Positions 44,740 through 52,830 of a stretch of 64,000 nucleotides of DNA are shown in pieces. The stretch comes from Ruegeria atlantica. Its GTDB lineage: Bacteria > Pseudomonadota > Alphaproteobacteria > Rhodobacterales > Rhodobacteraceae. Position numbers and translations under genes: made by a program. How positions within the stretch are numbered: position 1 is the first letter of the stretch; each line of letters starts with the position of its first letter. The stretch covers positions 1 to 64,000 of the forward strand of contig NZ_WQFE01000015.1 of assembly GCF_013033965.1 (NCBI RefSeq), given 5' to 3'. A model generated the notes under the pieces. It made no database searches. It saw only the letters and a list, made by a program, of their open reading frames with translations, and was not told the DNA's origin.

Positions 44740-45831
44740 ATGACGATTGCCGAGGAAAGAGCGCAGGCCGTTGGCGGGCCTCAGCACGGGCTGACCGCCG
44801 AAGCGTATCGCAGCGAAGAGTTCTGGCAGCGGGAATGCCAGACTGTCCTAGCCAAGAACTGGGTGTTCATCGGGTTTGCTCATCAGATAGCGAACCCCGG
44901 CGATGCTCATCCGGTTACCTGCGCCGACTTGCCCCTGCTGGCAGTGCGCGGTCGTGATGGCAACATCCAGGTGTTTCACAATGTTTGTCTGCACCGCTGC
45001 ATGACATTGGTCGACAAGCCCAAGAATGTCGGCAAGCTGATCCGCTGCCCCTATCATGCCTGGGCTTACGATCTGGATGGGCGCCTGCGAGCTGCACCGC
45101 ATTTTGCCGGAACCGGAAAGCAGGAGTTCGACGGGTTTGACATCAAAGAGCACCGGCTGAAGCCCGTGCGCACCCATGTCTGGCATGATTGGATTTTTGT
45201 CAATCTTGATGGGAACGCGCCTGATTTCGAAGACTATGCCGCGCCTTTGATCAGCCGGCTGGAGGGGATGGATTTCACCAGAGTGGAACCAATTGGCCTG
45301 CTCGATTTTGGTGAGATTGGCACCAACTGGAAACTGATCATGGAGAACTTTATCGAGCCTTACCACGTCCAGTTCGTTCATGCCTCGACGACCGATCAAC
45401 CGTTAGAAAACCACTATACCATCACCGATGGCACCTGCATCGGCAGCGCGGTGGACCTGAACGAAGAATTGGGCACATCCGGCAGCCTGGGTGTCAGCTC
45501 TCGCTATCTGACGCTGTACCCCAATTTCATTCTGGGCCGTTACTTCCCGGATCAGCTGGGCGTCTATCTGAACGTGCCGCTCGGCCCCGGAAAGATGCGC
45601 CAGTACCGAGCGCTTTATACCACTGAAGGCCAGGAGCTGAGCGCTGATGAAGTAGAGGCACTCAGAAACCTTTGGTGGGATGTCCACAAGGAAGATCACG
45701 AGATGGTTGAGCGCATGTTTGAGGGCCGTAAGTCTCCGGTCGCCAAGGACGGAGGCCTGTTATCCCCTGCCTGGGAGGACAGCGTGCGCGCCTTTCAGGA
45801 TCTGATTGAACGCGACGTGGCCGGTGCTTAA
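44740..45831 (+). CDS. Rieske non-haem iron oxygenase, alpha subunit
   Basis: 363 residues from the ATG at 44740 (GGAGG just upstream). The Rieske 2Fe-2S motif is CLHRCM then CPYHAW (C-x-H, 16 residues, C-x2-H), residues about 84-107. The catalytic domain has NWKLIMENFIEPYHVQFVHA, with the iron-binding His pair, and LYPNFILGRYFPDQLG. It is short for a ring-hydroxylating alpha subunit and closer to the group acting on quaternary amines and related compounds (N-demethylases). No reductase or beta subunit is encoded nearby, so electrons must come from a partner elsewhere. It is first in a five-gene operon. Confidence 0.9.
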   Translation: MTIAEERAQAVGGPQHGLTAEAYRSEEFWQRECQTVLAKNWVFIGFAHQIANPGDAHPVTCADLPLLAVRGRDGNIQVFHNVCLHRCMTLVDKPKNVGKLIRCPYHAWAYDLDGRLRAAPHFAGTGKQEFDGFDIKEHRLKPVRTHVWHDWIFVNLDGNAPDFEDYAAPLISRLEGMDFTRVEPIGLLDFGEIGTNWKLIMENFIEPYHVQFVHASTTDQPLENHYTITDGTCIGSAVDLNEELGTSGSLGVSSRYLTLYPNFILGRYFPDQLGVYLNVPLGPGKMRQYRALYTTEGQELSADEVEALRNLWWDVHKEDHEMVERMFEGRKSPVAKDGGLLSPAWEDSVRAFQDLIERDVAGA

Positions 45832-45850
45832 GCAAGAAGGAACTAGACCA

Positions 45851-46285
45851 ATGAACAAGTCCATATCGAAAGGGTTTCGTCTGGCCCATACGATGATGCG
45901 GGTCACAGACATGGAGAAGTCGCTGGACTTCTATTGCGGAATTCTGGGTATGGAAGTGCTGCGGCGCACGGATTACCCCGAAGGCAAATTCACCAATACA
46001 TTTATCGGTTATGGGCCTGAGGCCGAATTCCCCACGCTGGAACTGACCGCCAATTGGGACCAGGACACGCACTATGACAAGGGCGACGGCTGGGGACATA
46101 TCTGCATCGAAACTCCGGATGTTTATGCCGCGTGCGAACAGCTGGCTGCGGCAGGGGTGAACATCACGCGCCCACCGGGACCGATGAAAAACGGCACGAG
46201 GGTCATCGCCTTTTGCGAAGACCCGGACGGTTACAAGGTCGAATTGAACGAATCCATACTGAAACACCTGGCACAGGAAGGCTGA
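45851..46285 (+). CDS. gloA: glyoxalase I (lactoylglutathione lyase) homologue
   Basis: 144 residues, one VOC unit with the glyoxalase I pattern: RLAHTMMRVTDMEKSLDFY, GILGMEVLRRTDYPEGKF, LELTANWDQ, GWGHICIETPD and DPDGYKVELNE. These supply the four expected metal ligands (His, Glu, His, Glu). Canonical action is isomerising the glutathione hemithioacetal of methylglyoxal. AAGGA precedes the ATG. Inside this operon it may handle a 2-oxoaldehyde released by the oxygenase pathway. It lies four bases before the cupin gene. Confidence 0.9.
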   Translation: MNKSISKGFRLAHTMMRVTDMEKSLDFYCGILGMEVLRRTDYPEGKFTNTFIGYGPEAEFPTLELTANWDQDTHYDKGDGWGHICIETPDVYAACEQLAAAGVNITRPPGPMKNGTRVIAFCEDPDGYKVELNESILKHLAQEG

Positions 46286-46289
46286 CCAA

Positions 46290-46688
46290 ATGGGTGACAC
46301 ACCTCAACTTTTCAAATTCGATCTGGTTCAAAACCGCTACGACTCGATGGGTGACAGCGACACTTACATCAAACCGATGGTGACCAGCGAATTCAGCAAG
46401 TCCATGTGCGGCGGCATCAACGTCCTGAACAACATAAAGGTGCCGTGGGATCTGACCTGCGATGAGATCATTTATTGCCTTGAGGGTACGTTCCGGTTGG
46501 TTTGCGATGGCAAAAGCTATGTTTGCAACCGTGGTGACGTGCTGTTTGTCCCGAAGGACAACCACATTTCCTACGAGTCGGACGGCAAATGCGTGATCTT
46601 CTATGCCGCCTACCCTCACAACTGGAAACAGCTTGCCGGGATCACGCAGGTTCCGGGCATCGACCCTGACGATTTTGTCCCCGGCTGA
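46290..46688 (+). CDS. EutQ-like cupin protein
   Basis: 132 residues with one cupin barrel. Motif one is replaced by the EutQ-type DEIIYCLEGTFRLVCDGKSY, and GDVLFVPKDNHISYES is motif two. EutQ in ethanolamine utilisation has acetate-kinase-like activity in enterobacteria, but most single EutQ-like cupins are uncharacterised. It is placed four bases after gloA and 102 bp before the GS homologue. Low-molecular-weight metabolite binding or isomerisation is plausible. Confidence 0.8.
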   Translation: MGDTPQLFKFDLVQNRYDSMGDSDTYIKPMVTSEFSKSMCGGINVLNNIKVPWDLTCDEIIYCLEGTFRLVCDGKSYVCNRGDVLFVPKDNHISYESDGKCVIFYAAYPHNWKQLAGITQVPGIDPDDFVPG

Positions 46689-46790
46689 ACACCTTAATCG
46701 CTGAGCGACAGAACAACCGAAACCAGCACCAGCACTGAGGGATCCCCTTGGTGAACCAAATCTGATTGCCATTCGATGGGAGGACGCCGA

Positions 46791-48230
46791 ATGCCCAAGG
46801 ACAATACCAGCACCCGCATCTACTACGAGACATTCCACGACGCTGTCGAACGTAACCGTCCACGTATCGCCGAAGTACGGAAGCGTCTGGAAGAAGCCGG
46901 GGTCAAATATGTGATGGCGGCCTGGATTGATCTGCACGGCATTCCAAAAACCAAACCCGTACCGATGAGCGATTTTGAACCGCTGTGCCTTGGGAAAGGC
47001 CCGCAATTCGCAGTTCATTCGATTTCTTACGTACCCGAACTCAGCCCCGCCGACAGCGATCAGGTGGTCGTTCCGGATCTTGACGCCGTCTATGTCTGTC
47101 CGTGGGACACTTCAATGGCGATCATCTTCTCGGACCTCTACTGGGAAGATGCCCCCTATAATGTCTGCCCGCGTCAGGCCCTGAAACGCGCGATGCACGA
47201 GGCTGCGCAAGCAGGGTACACCGGCTACGCCGGGGTCGAGCCCGAATTCATCGTGATGAAATACGACGACGCCGGTCGGCCGGTGAAAGCGTTTGACGAC
47301 GACCCTGCAAGCGGCCTCCGGCCTCGCCGTCAGGCCTTTGGCTATGACGTCGAATACTCGATCGACTCGATGGCGTTTCTGAAAGACATGATCGACATCA
47401 TCGAGGGTCTGGGCTGGAACCTGCATGACGTGGTTGCCGAGGGTGCGTATTCCCAGTTCGAGCTGGATTTCCACTACACCAACATGCTGGAGATGTCTGA
47501 CAGGCTGGCATTCCTGCGCATCACCCTGAAAGAAGTCGCGAAAAAACACGGGATGTTCGTCACCTTCATGCCGAAACCGACAGTTGGTGACTGGCGGTCC
47601 GGTGCGCATATCAACATGTCGATGCAGCATGAAAGCCGTCCGGGTGAGAACATTTTCGAAACGCCCAATGGCGACTGGAGTGACGAAAGCCGCTGGGCTG
47701 TTGGCGGATTGATGCAGCATGCCGAAGCGATCACCGCGATCACCTGTCCGACGGTGAATTCCTATAATGGTCTGGTGCCTCGGGTCGGTGGATTTGAGGG
47801 CGGAACAGTCACCTGGGCCCCGACCAACATCACCTATGGCTTCAACAACCGCTCAGCCCAATTCCGCCTGCCGCAAAGTCGATACTGTATCGAAAACCGC
47901 GCCTGCGACATGACCATGAATGTCTATTTGGCCATGGCGATGCACCTGAGTTGCAGTGTTAAGGGAATCAAGCACAAGATCGACCCGGGTAAACCAACGG
48001 ATTTCGATCTTTATTCAAAAACCGAAACCGAGCTTGCCGAACTGGGAATCCGCCGGTTGCCGCGCACATTGTTCAATGCGATCGAGGCCTTGCGCGGCGA
48101 CAAGATGGCGGAACATGTGATGGGTCCCGTGATGCGAAAATCATACCTCGAATACAAAAATGATGAATGGGAACGCTATCACCAATCGGTCACCGATTGG
48201 GAAGTTCAGGAATACCTTCGGCTCTACTAA
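46791..48230 (+). CDS. glnT: type III glutamine synthetase homologue (GlnT-like)
   Basis: 479 residues from the ATG at 46791 (GGGAGGA nine bases upstream). The beta-grasp N-terminus is KYVMAAWIDLHGIPKTKPVP. The catalytic domain has GYAGVEPEFIVMKYDDAG, YSQFELDFHYTN, FMPKPTVGDWRSGAHINMSM, NSYNGLVPRVG and FRLPQSRYCIENRACD, covering the metal-binding Glu and His residues and the ATP/glutamate site. GlnT-type and relatives (GMAS, gamma-glutamylanilide synthase) ligate glutamate to ammonia or an amine. In this operon ligation of an amine released or attacked by the Rieske enzyme is a reasonable inference; plain ammonia assimilation cannot be excluded. Confidence 0.9.
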   Translation: MPKDNTSTRIYYETFHDAVERNRPRIAEVRKRLEEAGVKYVMAAWIDLHGIPKTKPVPMSDFEPLCLGKGPQFAVHSISYVPELSPADSDQVVVPDLDAVYVCPWDTSMAIIFSDLYWEDAPYNVCPRQALKRAMHEAAQAGYTGYAGVEPEFIVMKYDDAGRPVKAFDDDPASGLRPRRQAFGYDVEYSIDSMAFLKDMIDIIEGLGWNLHDVVAEGAYSQFELDFHYTNMLEMSDRLAFLRITLKEVAKKHGMFVTFMPKPTVGDWRSGAHINMSMQHESRPGENIFETPNGDWSDESRWAVGGLMQHAEAITAITCPTVNSYNGLVPRVGGFEGGTVTWAPTNITYGFNNRSAQFRLPQSRYCIENRACDMTMNVYLAMAMHLSCSVKGIKHKIDPGKPTDFDLYSKTETELAELGIRRLPRTLFNAIEALRGDKMAEHVMGPVMRKSYLEYKNDEWERYHQSVTDWEVQEYLRLY

Positions 48231-48249
48231 TAACGGGAAGGACCGGACG

Positions 48250-49263
48250 ATGCCGGACTACAAGATTTTTGAGTTGGGAGACCTTCCGCTTTTGTCTGGC
48301 GGCAGGTTGAAGGATGCCAAACTTGCCTATCAGACCTACGGCACATTGTCGCCAGCGGGTGACAATGTAATTGTCCTGCCCACCTTTTACACGGGCACAA
48401 ATTCCCGCAACGAAGGCTTCTTTGGCCCCGGACGTGCGATTGACCCGGCGCGGCATTTCATTGTCAGCCCCAACCTGTTTGGCAATGGCCGTTCGTCGTC
48501 GCCATCGAATACGCCAGCACCGCAGGACGGCCCCCGCTTTCCACTGGTGCAGATGTGGGACAATGTCGCCGCCCAGCATCGGTTGATCCGCGATCACCTT
48601 GGGATCGAAAAAATCGCTCTTGTTGCTGGCTGGTCCATGGCTGGCTGTCAGGCCTACCAATGGGCAGCGCAGTATCCGGGCATGGTACAGGCGATCCTGC
48701 CCTTCTGCGCGTCGGCCCGAACCTCACCGCATAATTTTGTCTTCCTCGAAGGGGTCAAGGCCGCCCTTTGCGCCGATCAGGATTGGAACGGCGGCAATTA
48801 TCACAGCCCGCCCGAGGCGGGGCTCAAGGCCTTTGGCCGGGTTTACGCAGGCTGGGCATTCTCACAGACCTTCTTTCGCGAAGGGCTGTATCGGCAACTG
48901 GGTTTTCAATCCATTGAAGACCTGATGCAGGATTGGGAGCGTGACCACGTGGAGGGCTGGGATGCCAACAACCTTCTGGCCAAGCTTTCAACCTGGCAAG
49001 CTGGCGATATTTCTGCCGGGCCGCTCTACAAAGGGGATTACAAACTTGCCCTGAGTGCCATCAATGCTCGTGCCATCCTGATGCCGTGCACGCAGGATCT
49101 ATATTTCCCTCCAGAGGACAATGAAATTGAGGCCCACCTCATGCCTAGTGCCATCTTCCGCCCCTTTCATTCACCTTGGGGCCATTGCGCCGCCAACCCA
49201 GGTAATGACAAAGGTTTCACTGCGCAGCTAGATGCCAATATTCGTGAACTTCTGGAAGAGTAA
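48250..49263 (+). CDS. MetX-like alpha/beta hydrolase
   Basis: 337 residues from the ATG at 48250 (GGAAGGA upstream; a longer reading begins inside the GS gene). It has the homoserine acetyltransferase family layout: LKDAKLAYQTYGTLSPAGDN, VLPTFYTGTNS, nucleophile GWSMAGCQAYQWAAQYP (Ser about 126), PCTQDLYFPPEDN as acid region and SPWGHCAANPG as His region. The typical MetX GGSMGG box is altered to AGWSMAG, so it is more likely a hydrolase or an acyltransferase for another substrate. It is last gene of the Rieske/GS operon, 19 bp after the GS gene. Confidence 0.85.
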   Translation: MPDYKIFELGDLPLLSGGRLKDAKLAYQTYGTLSPAGDNVIVLPTFYTGTNSRNEGFFGPGRAIDPARHFIVSPNLFGNGRSSSPSNTPAPQDGPRFPLVQMWDNVAAQHRLIRDHLGIEKIALVAGWSMAGCQAYQWAAQYPGMVQAILPFCASARTSPHNFVFLEGVKAALCADQDWNGGNYHSPPEAGLKAFGRVYAGWAFSQTFFREGLYRQLGFQSIEDLMQDWERDHVEGWDANNLLAKLSTWQAGDISAGPLYKGDYKLALSAINARAILMPCTQDLYFPPEDNEIEAHLMPSAIFRPFHSPWGHCAANPGNDKGFTAQLDANIRELLEE

Positions 49264-49980
49264 CACTTGGTAAGGAACAGCGGAACCATACGCATTCACA
49301 AGCTACCGATGCTTACCTTCAAGTGACGGGCAGCAATTCGGCAAGCTTTGCCCTACCCACATCTCCGTGCTCGATTTCCCGCAATACCAGCACCTCTACA
49401 ATAAATAAAAGTGGGTCCAATCCGGAGTTTCGCCGATATGCATTGATGAGGTGGCTTTGCAAAGCGCTCTACTCATCTGCATTGACGAGCGCGAACTTTG
49501 CATTCTGGAATGCAAGTTTCTCCACATTTACCTCTGGGTGATCGTTACAGTTTCTTCCGACTTTGTAGAAGAAGCTGAGGAACGAGTTTGTCGTTCTGTC
49601 GCTTCGCGGGACGTGAGCTAATGCAGCTTGCTTTCAGCCTGTCGAAGGACGCCTGGACATAAGTTCCACCGTAGATTTATCGTTGTTGAGCTCGAACTCA
49701 AAAAATGCAGCGGCTTCTCGTGGACACCTTTGATTGAACACCGGCTCATTCGGCGTTTTAGAATGGTTGCGACCAGACCGAGAGTTTTTCGGCGTACAAC
49801 GATCGAAGAGGCGCGTTAACTCCGTCATTTTAGGAAATTTCTGAACGGTACAAACCCGCGATTTGTGCTGATCACTTCAGCCAGATCAATGCCAATGTCA
49901 CTGTGATGAAACCCCGCATTACTCTGCGGGGAAACACTCTTGCCAGAGACCTGCGCGTAGCTGCACCTGGATCAAACCCA
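49264..49980. other. gene-free stretch between two operon 3' ends
   Basis: 717 bp between converging operons. The frames at 49323-49541 and 49628-49828 are short, have no ribosome sites and resemble nothing. Only the hairpin at 49912-49931 was recognised. Confidence 0.5.
49912..49931 (-). terminator. terminator hairpin of the type I secretion operon
   Basis: CCCCGCA (49912-49918) pairs perfectly with TGCGGGG (49925-49931). On the minus strand the stem is followed by TTTCAT. It lies 50 bp beyond the stop of the TolC-like gene, the last gene of the exporter operon. Confidence 0.6.
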
Positions 49981-51465
49981 TCACGCGCATTTCAAGCTGG
50001 GCTTCAAACTTGACCAATGCGAAGCTATCAAACGGGCAACATCCTTTTCCTGAAGATGAATCAGATCATTTGGGAACAGGTCTACGCCGATCGAACGCAT
50101 CAGCCTCAGAACATCCGAATAGTATTGCGCTTGAGTTTCTTCATAAACGATCTGTGCGTTTATCGCTCTAACCTGATATTCGAATTGATTGAGCTCATCG
50201 CGAATGTCGAAAACGGTTCGCTGGTCCTGAATGTCCGAGATCTGTTTCCATAGCGACCGACGCTCTCGTTCCAGATTTACATTCGCCCGTGACAGTTTTG
50301 CCTGAACTTCCGCGATACGTACCTGCTCAATTACCGAAACCGCGACGGTGAGTTCTTCCACTTCGCGTAACGCTTCCCTTGTCGCGTTTTGCCTGCGGAT
50401 GTTGGGCACGTGCAAAATGTTGATCAAGTTGTACGTGAAAGTCTCCGACAGCTCAAAGTATGAGTTGTTCACCAGAGAACTTTCGCTGTCATATTCCAGA
50501 TTGGCGGCAAGCGAAAAGTCAGGCAGAATGCGGGCCAACGCGCGATAGGCATCCAACCTGCCGTTTCTTTCCCCATATGCGCTTTGCCGAACTTCTGGCC
50601 GGTTGAGCAACGCAAGGCGTTCAAGATTTTCAGTTTTTTGACATCCCACGTTGTCGGGCAGAAAATTGGATACCCGTTGTGAAAAACTCAACTGGTTCGG
50701 ATTGACGAGGACAAGAGCGGCCAGACGCGCACGATCAGCAAGAAGTTCGGATTGCCAATCATGAAGTATGGCCCGCAATTCGATGATCCGGGTCTTGAAC
50801 AGCAACGCATCCAGGGGGTCGATCAGGTCCTCCTGGCCATATTGATCGGCTGTAAGTGCGCTTTCTTCGATCTGGCGCAGAACAGTGCTGATATTGCTTA
50901 ACTGACGGTCTGCGATGGCCGCCCTCATATACAGCTCGGCCGTTTCGGCAATAATTTCATTTGCTGTCCGGCGCCGCTCCTCCTCAAGGATCAGATGCGC
51001 ATTTGCCTGTTGTTTTGCGCGAATATAAGCCTGACCCAGGCCCAGCACGGACCAGTTAACAGAAAGTGTCCGCGTCTGCCGCCGACGATCCGGGGGGGTG
51101 GTATCGTCTACATCACCGCCTTCGTTGTTGCGGTTCGCGTTTCGCAACCTCGCGTCCACATTTGGCGCGGTTCGAAGTATGAGTTCTTGCAGCGAAAGTT
51201 GCGAGAGCTCTGAAGTTAACCGATCCTGTCGAATTTCAAGGTTGGCAAGTAAGGCCCTGCCGAGAACATCATGAAAATCCAGTTTTACGCCCTTGGCTGG
51301 TGCACCGGCGAAAGCCGCATGGTGCAGTCGATCCGCATTCGATTGCAATTCTTCAGATGTCAGAAGTTTGGGTTCGATACTGCAGGATGCAAGCAGCAAA
51401 ACGGTGCCGGCAACCAACAGTTTCGACCCAACGCCAAAACGGTTTTGGACGTGATGGAGTTTCAT
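49981..51465 (-). CDS. TolC-family outer membrane efflux lipoprotein
   Basis: 494 residues. A lipoprotein signal (KLLVAGTVLLLASCS, lipobox L-A-S-C at about residue 28) is followed by two OEP-type alpha-helical hairpin repeats (FHDVLGRALLANLEIRQDRL, AELYMRAAIADRQL, then RALARILPDFSLAANLEYDS and REALREVEELTVAVSVIEQV). It would form the outer-membrane duct of the type I exporter. Its start overlaps the HlyD stop by four bases. Lipidated TolC homologues are more typical of RND pumps, so finding one fixed in an RTX export operon is of note. Confidence 0.88.
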   Translation of the reverse strand: MKLHHVQNRFGVGSKLLVAGTVLLLASCSIEPKLLTSEELQSNADRLHHAAFAGAPAKGVKLDFHDVLGRALLANLEIRQDRLTSELSQLSLQELILRTAPNVDARLRNANRNNEGGDVDDTTPPDRRRQTRTLSVNWSVLGLGQAYIRAKQQANAHLILEEERRRTANEIIAETAELYMRAAIADRQLSNISTVLRQIEESALTADQYGQEDLIDPLDALLFKTRIIELRAILHDWQSELLADRARLAALVLVNPNQLSFSQRVSNFLPDNVGCQKTENLERLALLNRPEVRQSAYGERNGRLDAYRALARILPDFSLAANLEYDSESSLVNNSYFELSETFTYNLINILHVPNIRRQNATREALREVEELTVAVSVIEQVRIAEVQAKLSRANVNLERERRSLWKQISDIQDQRTVFDIRDELNQFEYQVRAINAQIVYEETQAQYYSDVLRLMRSIGVDLFPNDLIHLQEKDVARLIASHWSSLKPSLKCA

Positions 51466-52811
51466 GGCTCGATAAAACTCTGCGAAAGGGTTCTTAGGAT
51501 CGGGTAGGTCAGGAATGACATGATTGTTCGATCTCCTGTTTTGATGTTGGCCTCCAGGGTCATGCCGGGCTGCAACACGAACCCGGAGGGCATTTCGCGT
51601 AATTGGATGTCTTCGATTGTGGCCCAGCTGCGAAAGACCATTTCTTGCGCTCCGGTAAAGCTCTCGCGTTCGACATCCGGGCTGATCAAGGTGACGCTGC
51701 CATGCATCACGCCATGTTTTGTAAAAGGCAGCGCATCCAGTTTCAGGATGACCGGGGCACCGGGATCCACACGGGCGATGTCGGGCAAGCTGACGTCAAA
51801 TACAGCCTGCAATTCACTGTCTGCCGGTATCAATTCCATCAGGGATTCGCCCGCCTGAACCAATGTCCCCTCGGCCTTGTTGGTCCGGTTGACGACAACG
51901 CCTTCAAATGGGGCTTTCAAATGGATGAACTCGTTATTCTGAACCGCTTTTCGATGTTGATTTCTCAGGTCGTCATACTTGCGGTGCGCCTCGACCATCT
52001 CTGTTCTCAACGAACTTTCGCGTTCGATCATGTACGCGCTGATTGCAGTCTGAATCTGCTCATTACGGCGTTGCAGCGATGCGATTTCGTGTTTGACATT
52101 GATCAGGACACGCTCACTGCTGACTGAGACTGCGGCTGCCTCGAGATACTCCAGACGCTTCGGCCCGTCGCGTTGAAACCGCTCTTGTTCCTTCTTAAAC
52201 AGTTCTTCGCGCACCTTGGCCAATTGGTCCATCAGCTCATAATGCTCTTGCAAAACTGGCAGTTCCCTCTCTTTCTCTTTGATCTGCGAAGCAAGCTCTT
52301 CGGCTTCTTCCAAAAGGCGAGACAGGGATACTTCGTGCAGCTGCATGTTTGCCGCATAAGCGTTCTTTTCCAGCTCATGCACAGCTTTGTCATGCGAAAA
52401 TCGTTCGGGCGTTTCACCGAATATCTCGGCCTCCAGCCGCAGAATCTCGGCCTCGACTTTCAGCAAATCGTGCTCGAGCTTTTGTATGTCGACCTCGGAC
52501 GAGTCGTTTCTGACCGTCACCAGAGTCTCGCCCTTTTTGACGAAGTCGCCAATTTGAACTCTTAGATCAACAACGTACCCAGAGTTAAAAGCATGGATAG
52601 TTGAACGCGGCTGGACAGTCTCAACGATGCCGCGGGCAATGACCTGCGTGTCGACCTTTGCGACAGATAGCCAGACCCCGGCTCCCGCGACTGCCAACAA
52701 CAAAAGCCAAATGGCCAGACGACGTGTCCAAGGGTTGGCTTCTCGCAACAGGCGTTCGTGTTCGGGAATGAAATTCTCGACCAACTTATCTGCTTTTTTC
52801 TCTTGCGACAT
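51462..52811 (-). CDS. HlyD-family type I secretion membrane-fusion protein
   Basis: 449 residues. One N-terminal membrane anchor (LAIWLLLLAVAGAGVWLSV) follows about 25 cytoplasmic residues. Then come half a lipoyl domain (STIHAFNSGYVVDLRVQIGD), long coiled-coil hairpins (about residues 110-290), the second lipoyl half (HLKAPFEGVVVNRTNKAEGT) and a beta-barrel. The C-terminus LEANIKTGDRTIMSFLTYP is the HlyD hallmark. It joins the ABC exporter (20 bp upstream) with the TolC-like protein (four-base overlap). Confidence 0.93.
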   Translation of the reverse strand: MSQEKKADKLVENFIPEHERLLREANPWTRRLAIWLLLLAVAGAGVWLSVAKVDTQVIARGIVETVQPRSTIHAFNSGYVVDLRVQIGDFVKKGETLVTVRNDSSEVDIQKLEHDLLKVEAEILRLEAEIFGETPERFSHDKAVHELEKNAYAANMQLHEVSLSRLLEEAEELASQIKEKERELPVLQEHYELMDQLAKVREELFKKEQERFQRDGPKRLEYLEAAAVSVSSERVLINVKHEIASLQRRNEQIQTAISAYMIERESSLRTEMVEAHRKYDDLRNQHRKAVQNNEFIHLKAPFEGVVVNRTNKAEGTLVQAGESLMELIPADSELQAVFDVSLPDIARVDPGAPVILKLDALPFTKHGVMHGSVTLISPDVERESFTGAQEMVFRSWATIEDIQLREMPSGFVLQPGMTLEANIKTGDRTIMSFLTYPILRTLSQSFIEP

Positions 52812-52830
52812 TGTCAGATACCTGTGGTTT

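Noticed and set aside
48250-49263. Annotating the MetX-like gene as homoserine O-acetyltransferase
   Set aside because: The nucleophile box differs from the conserved MetX form and the operon context is not methionine synthesis.
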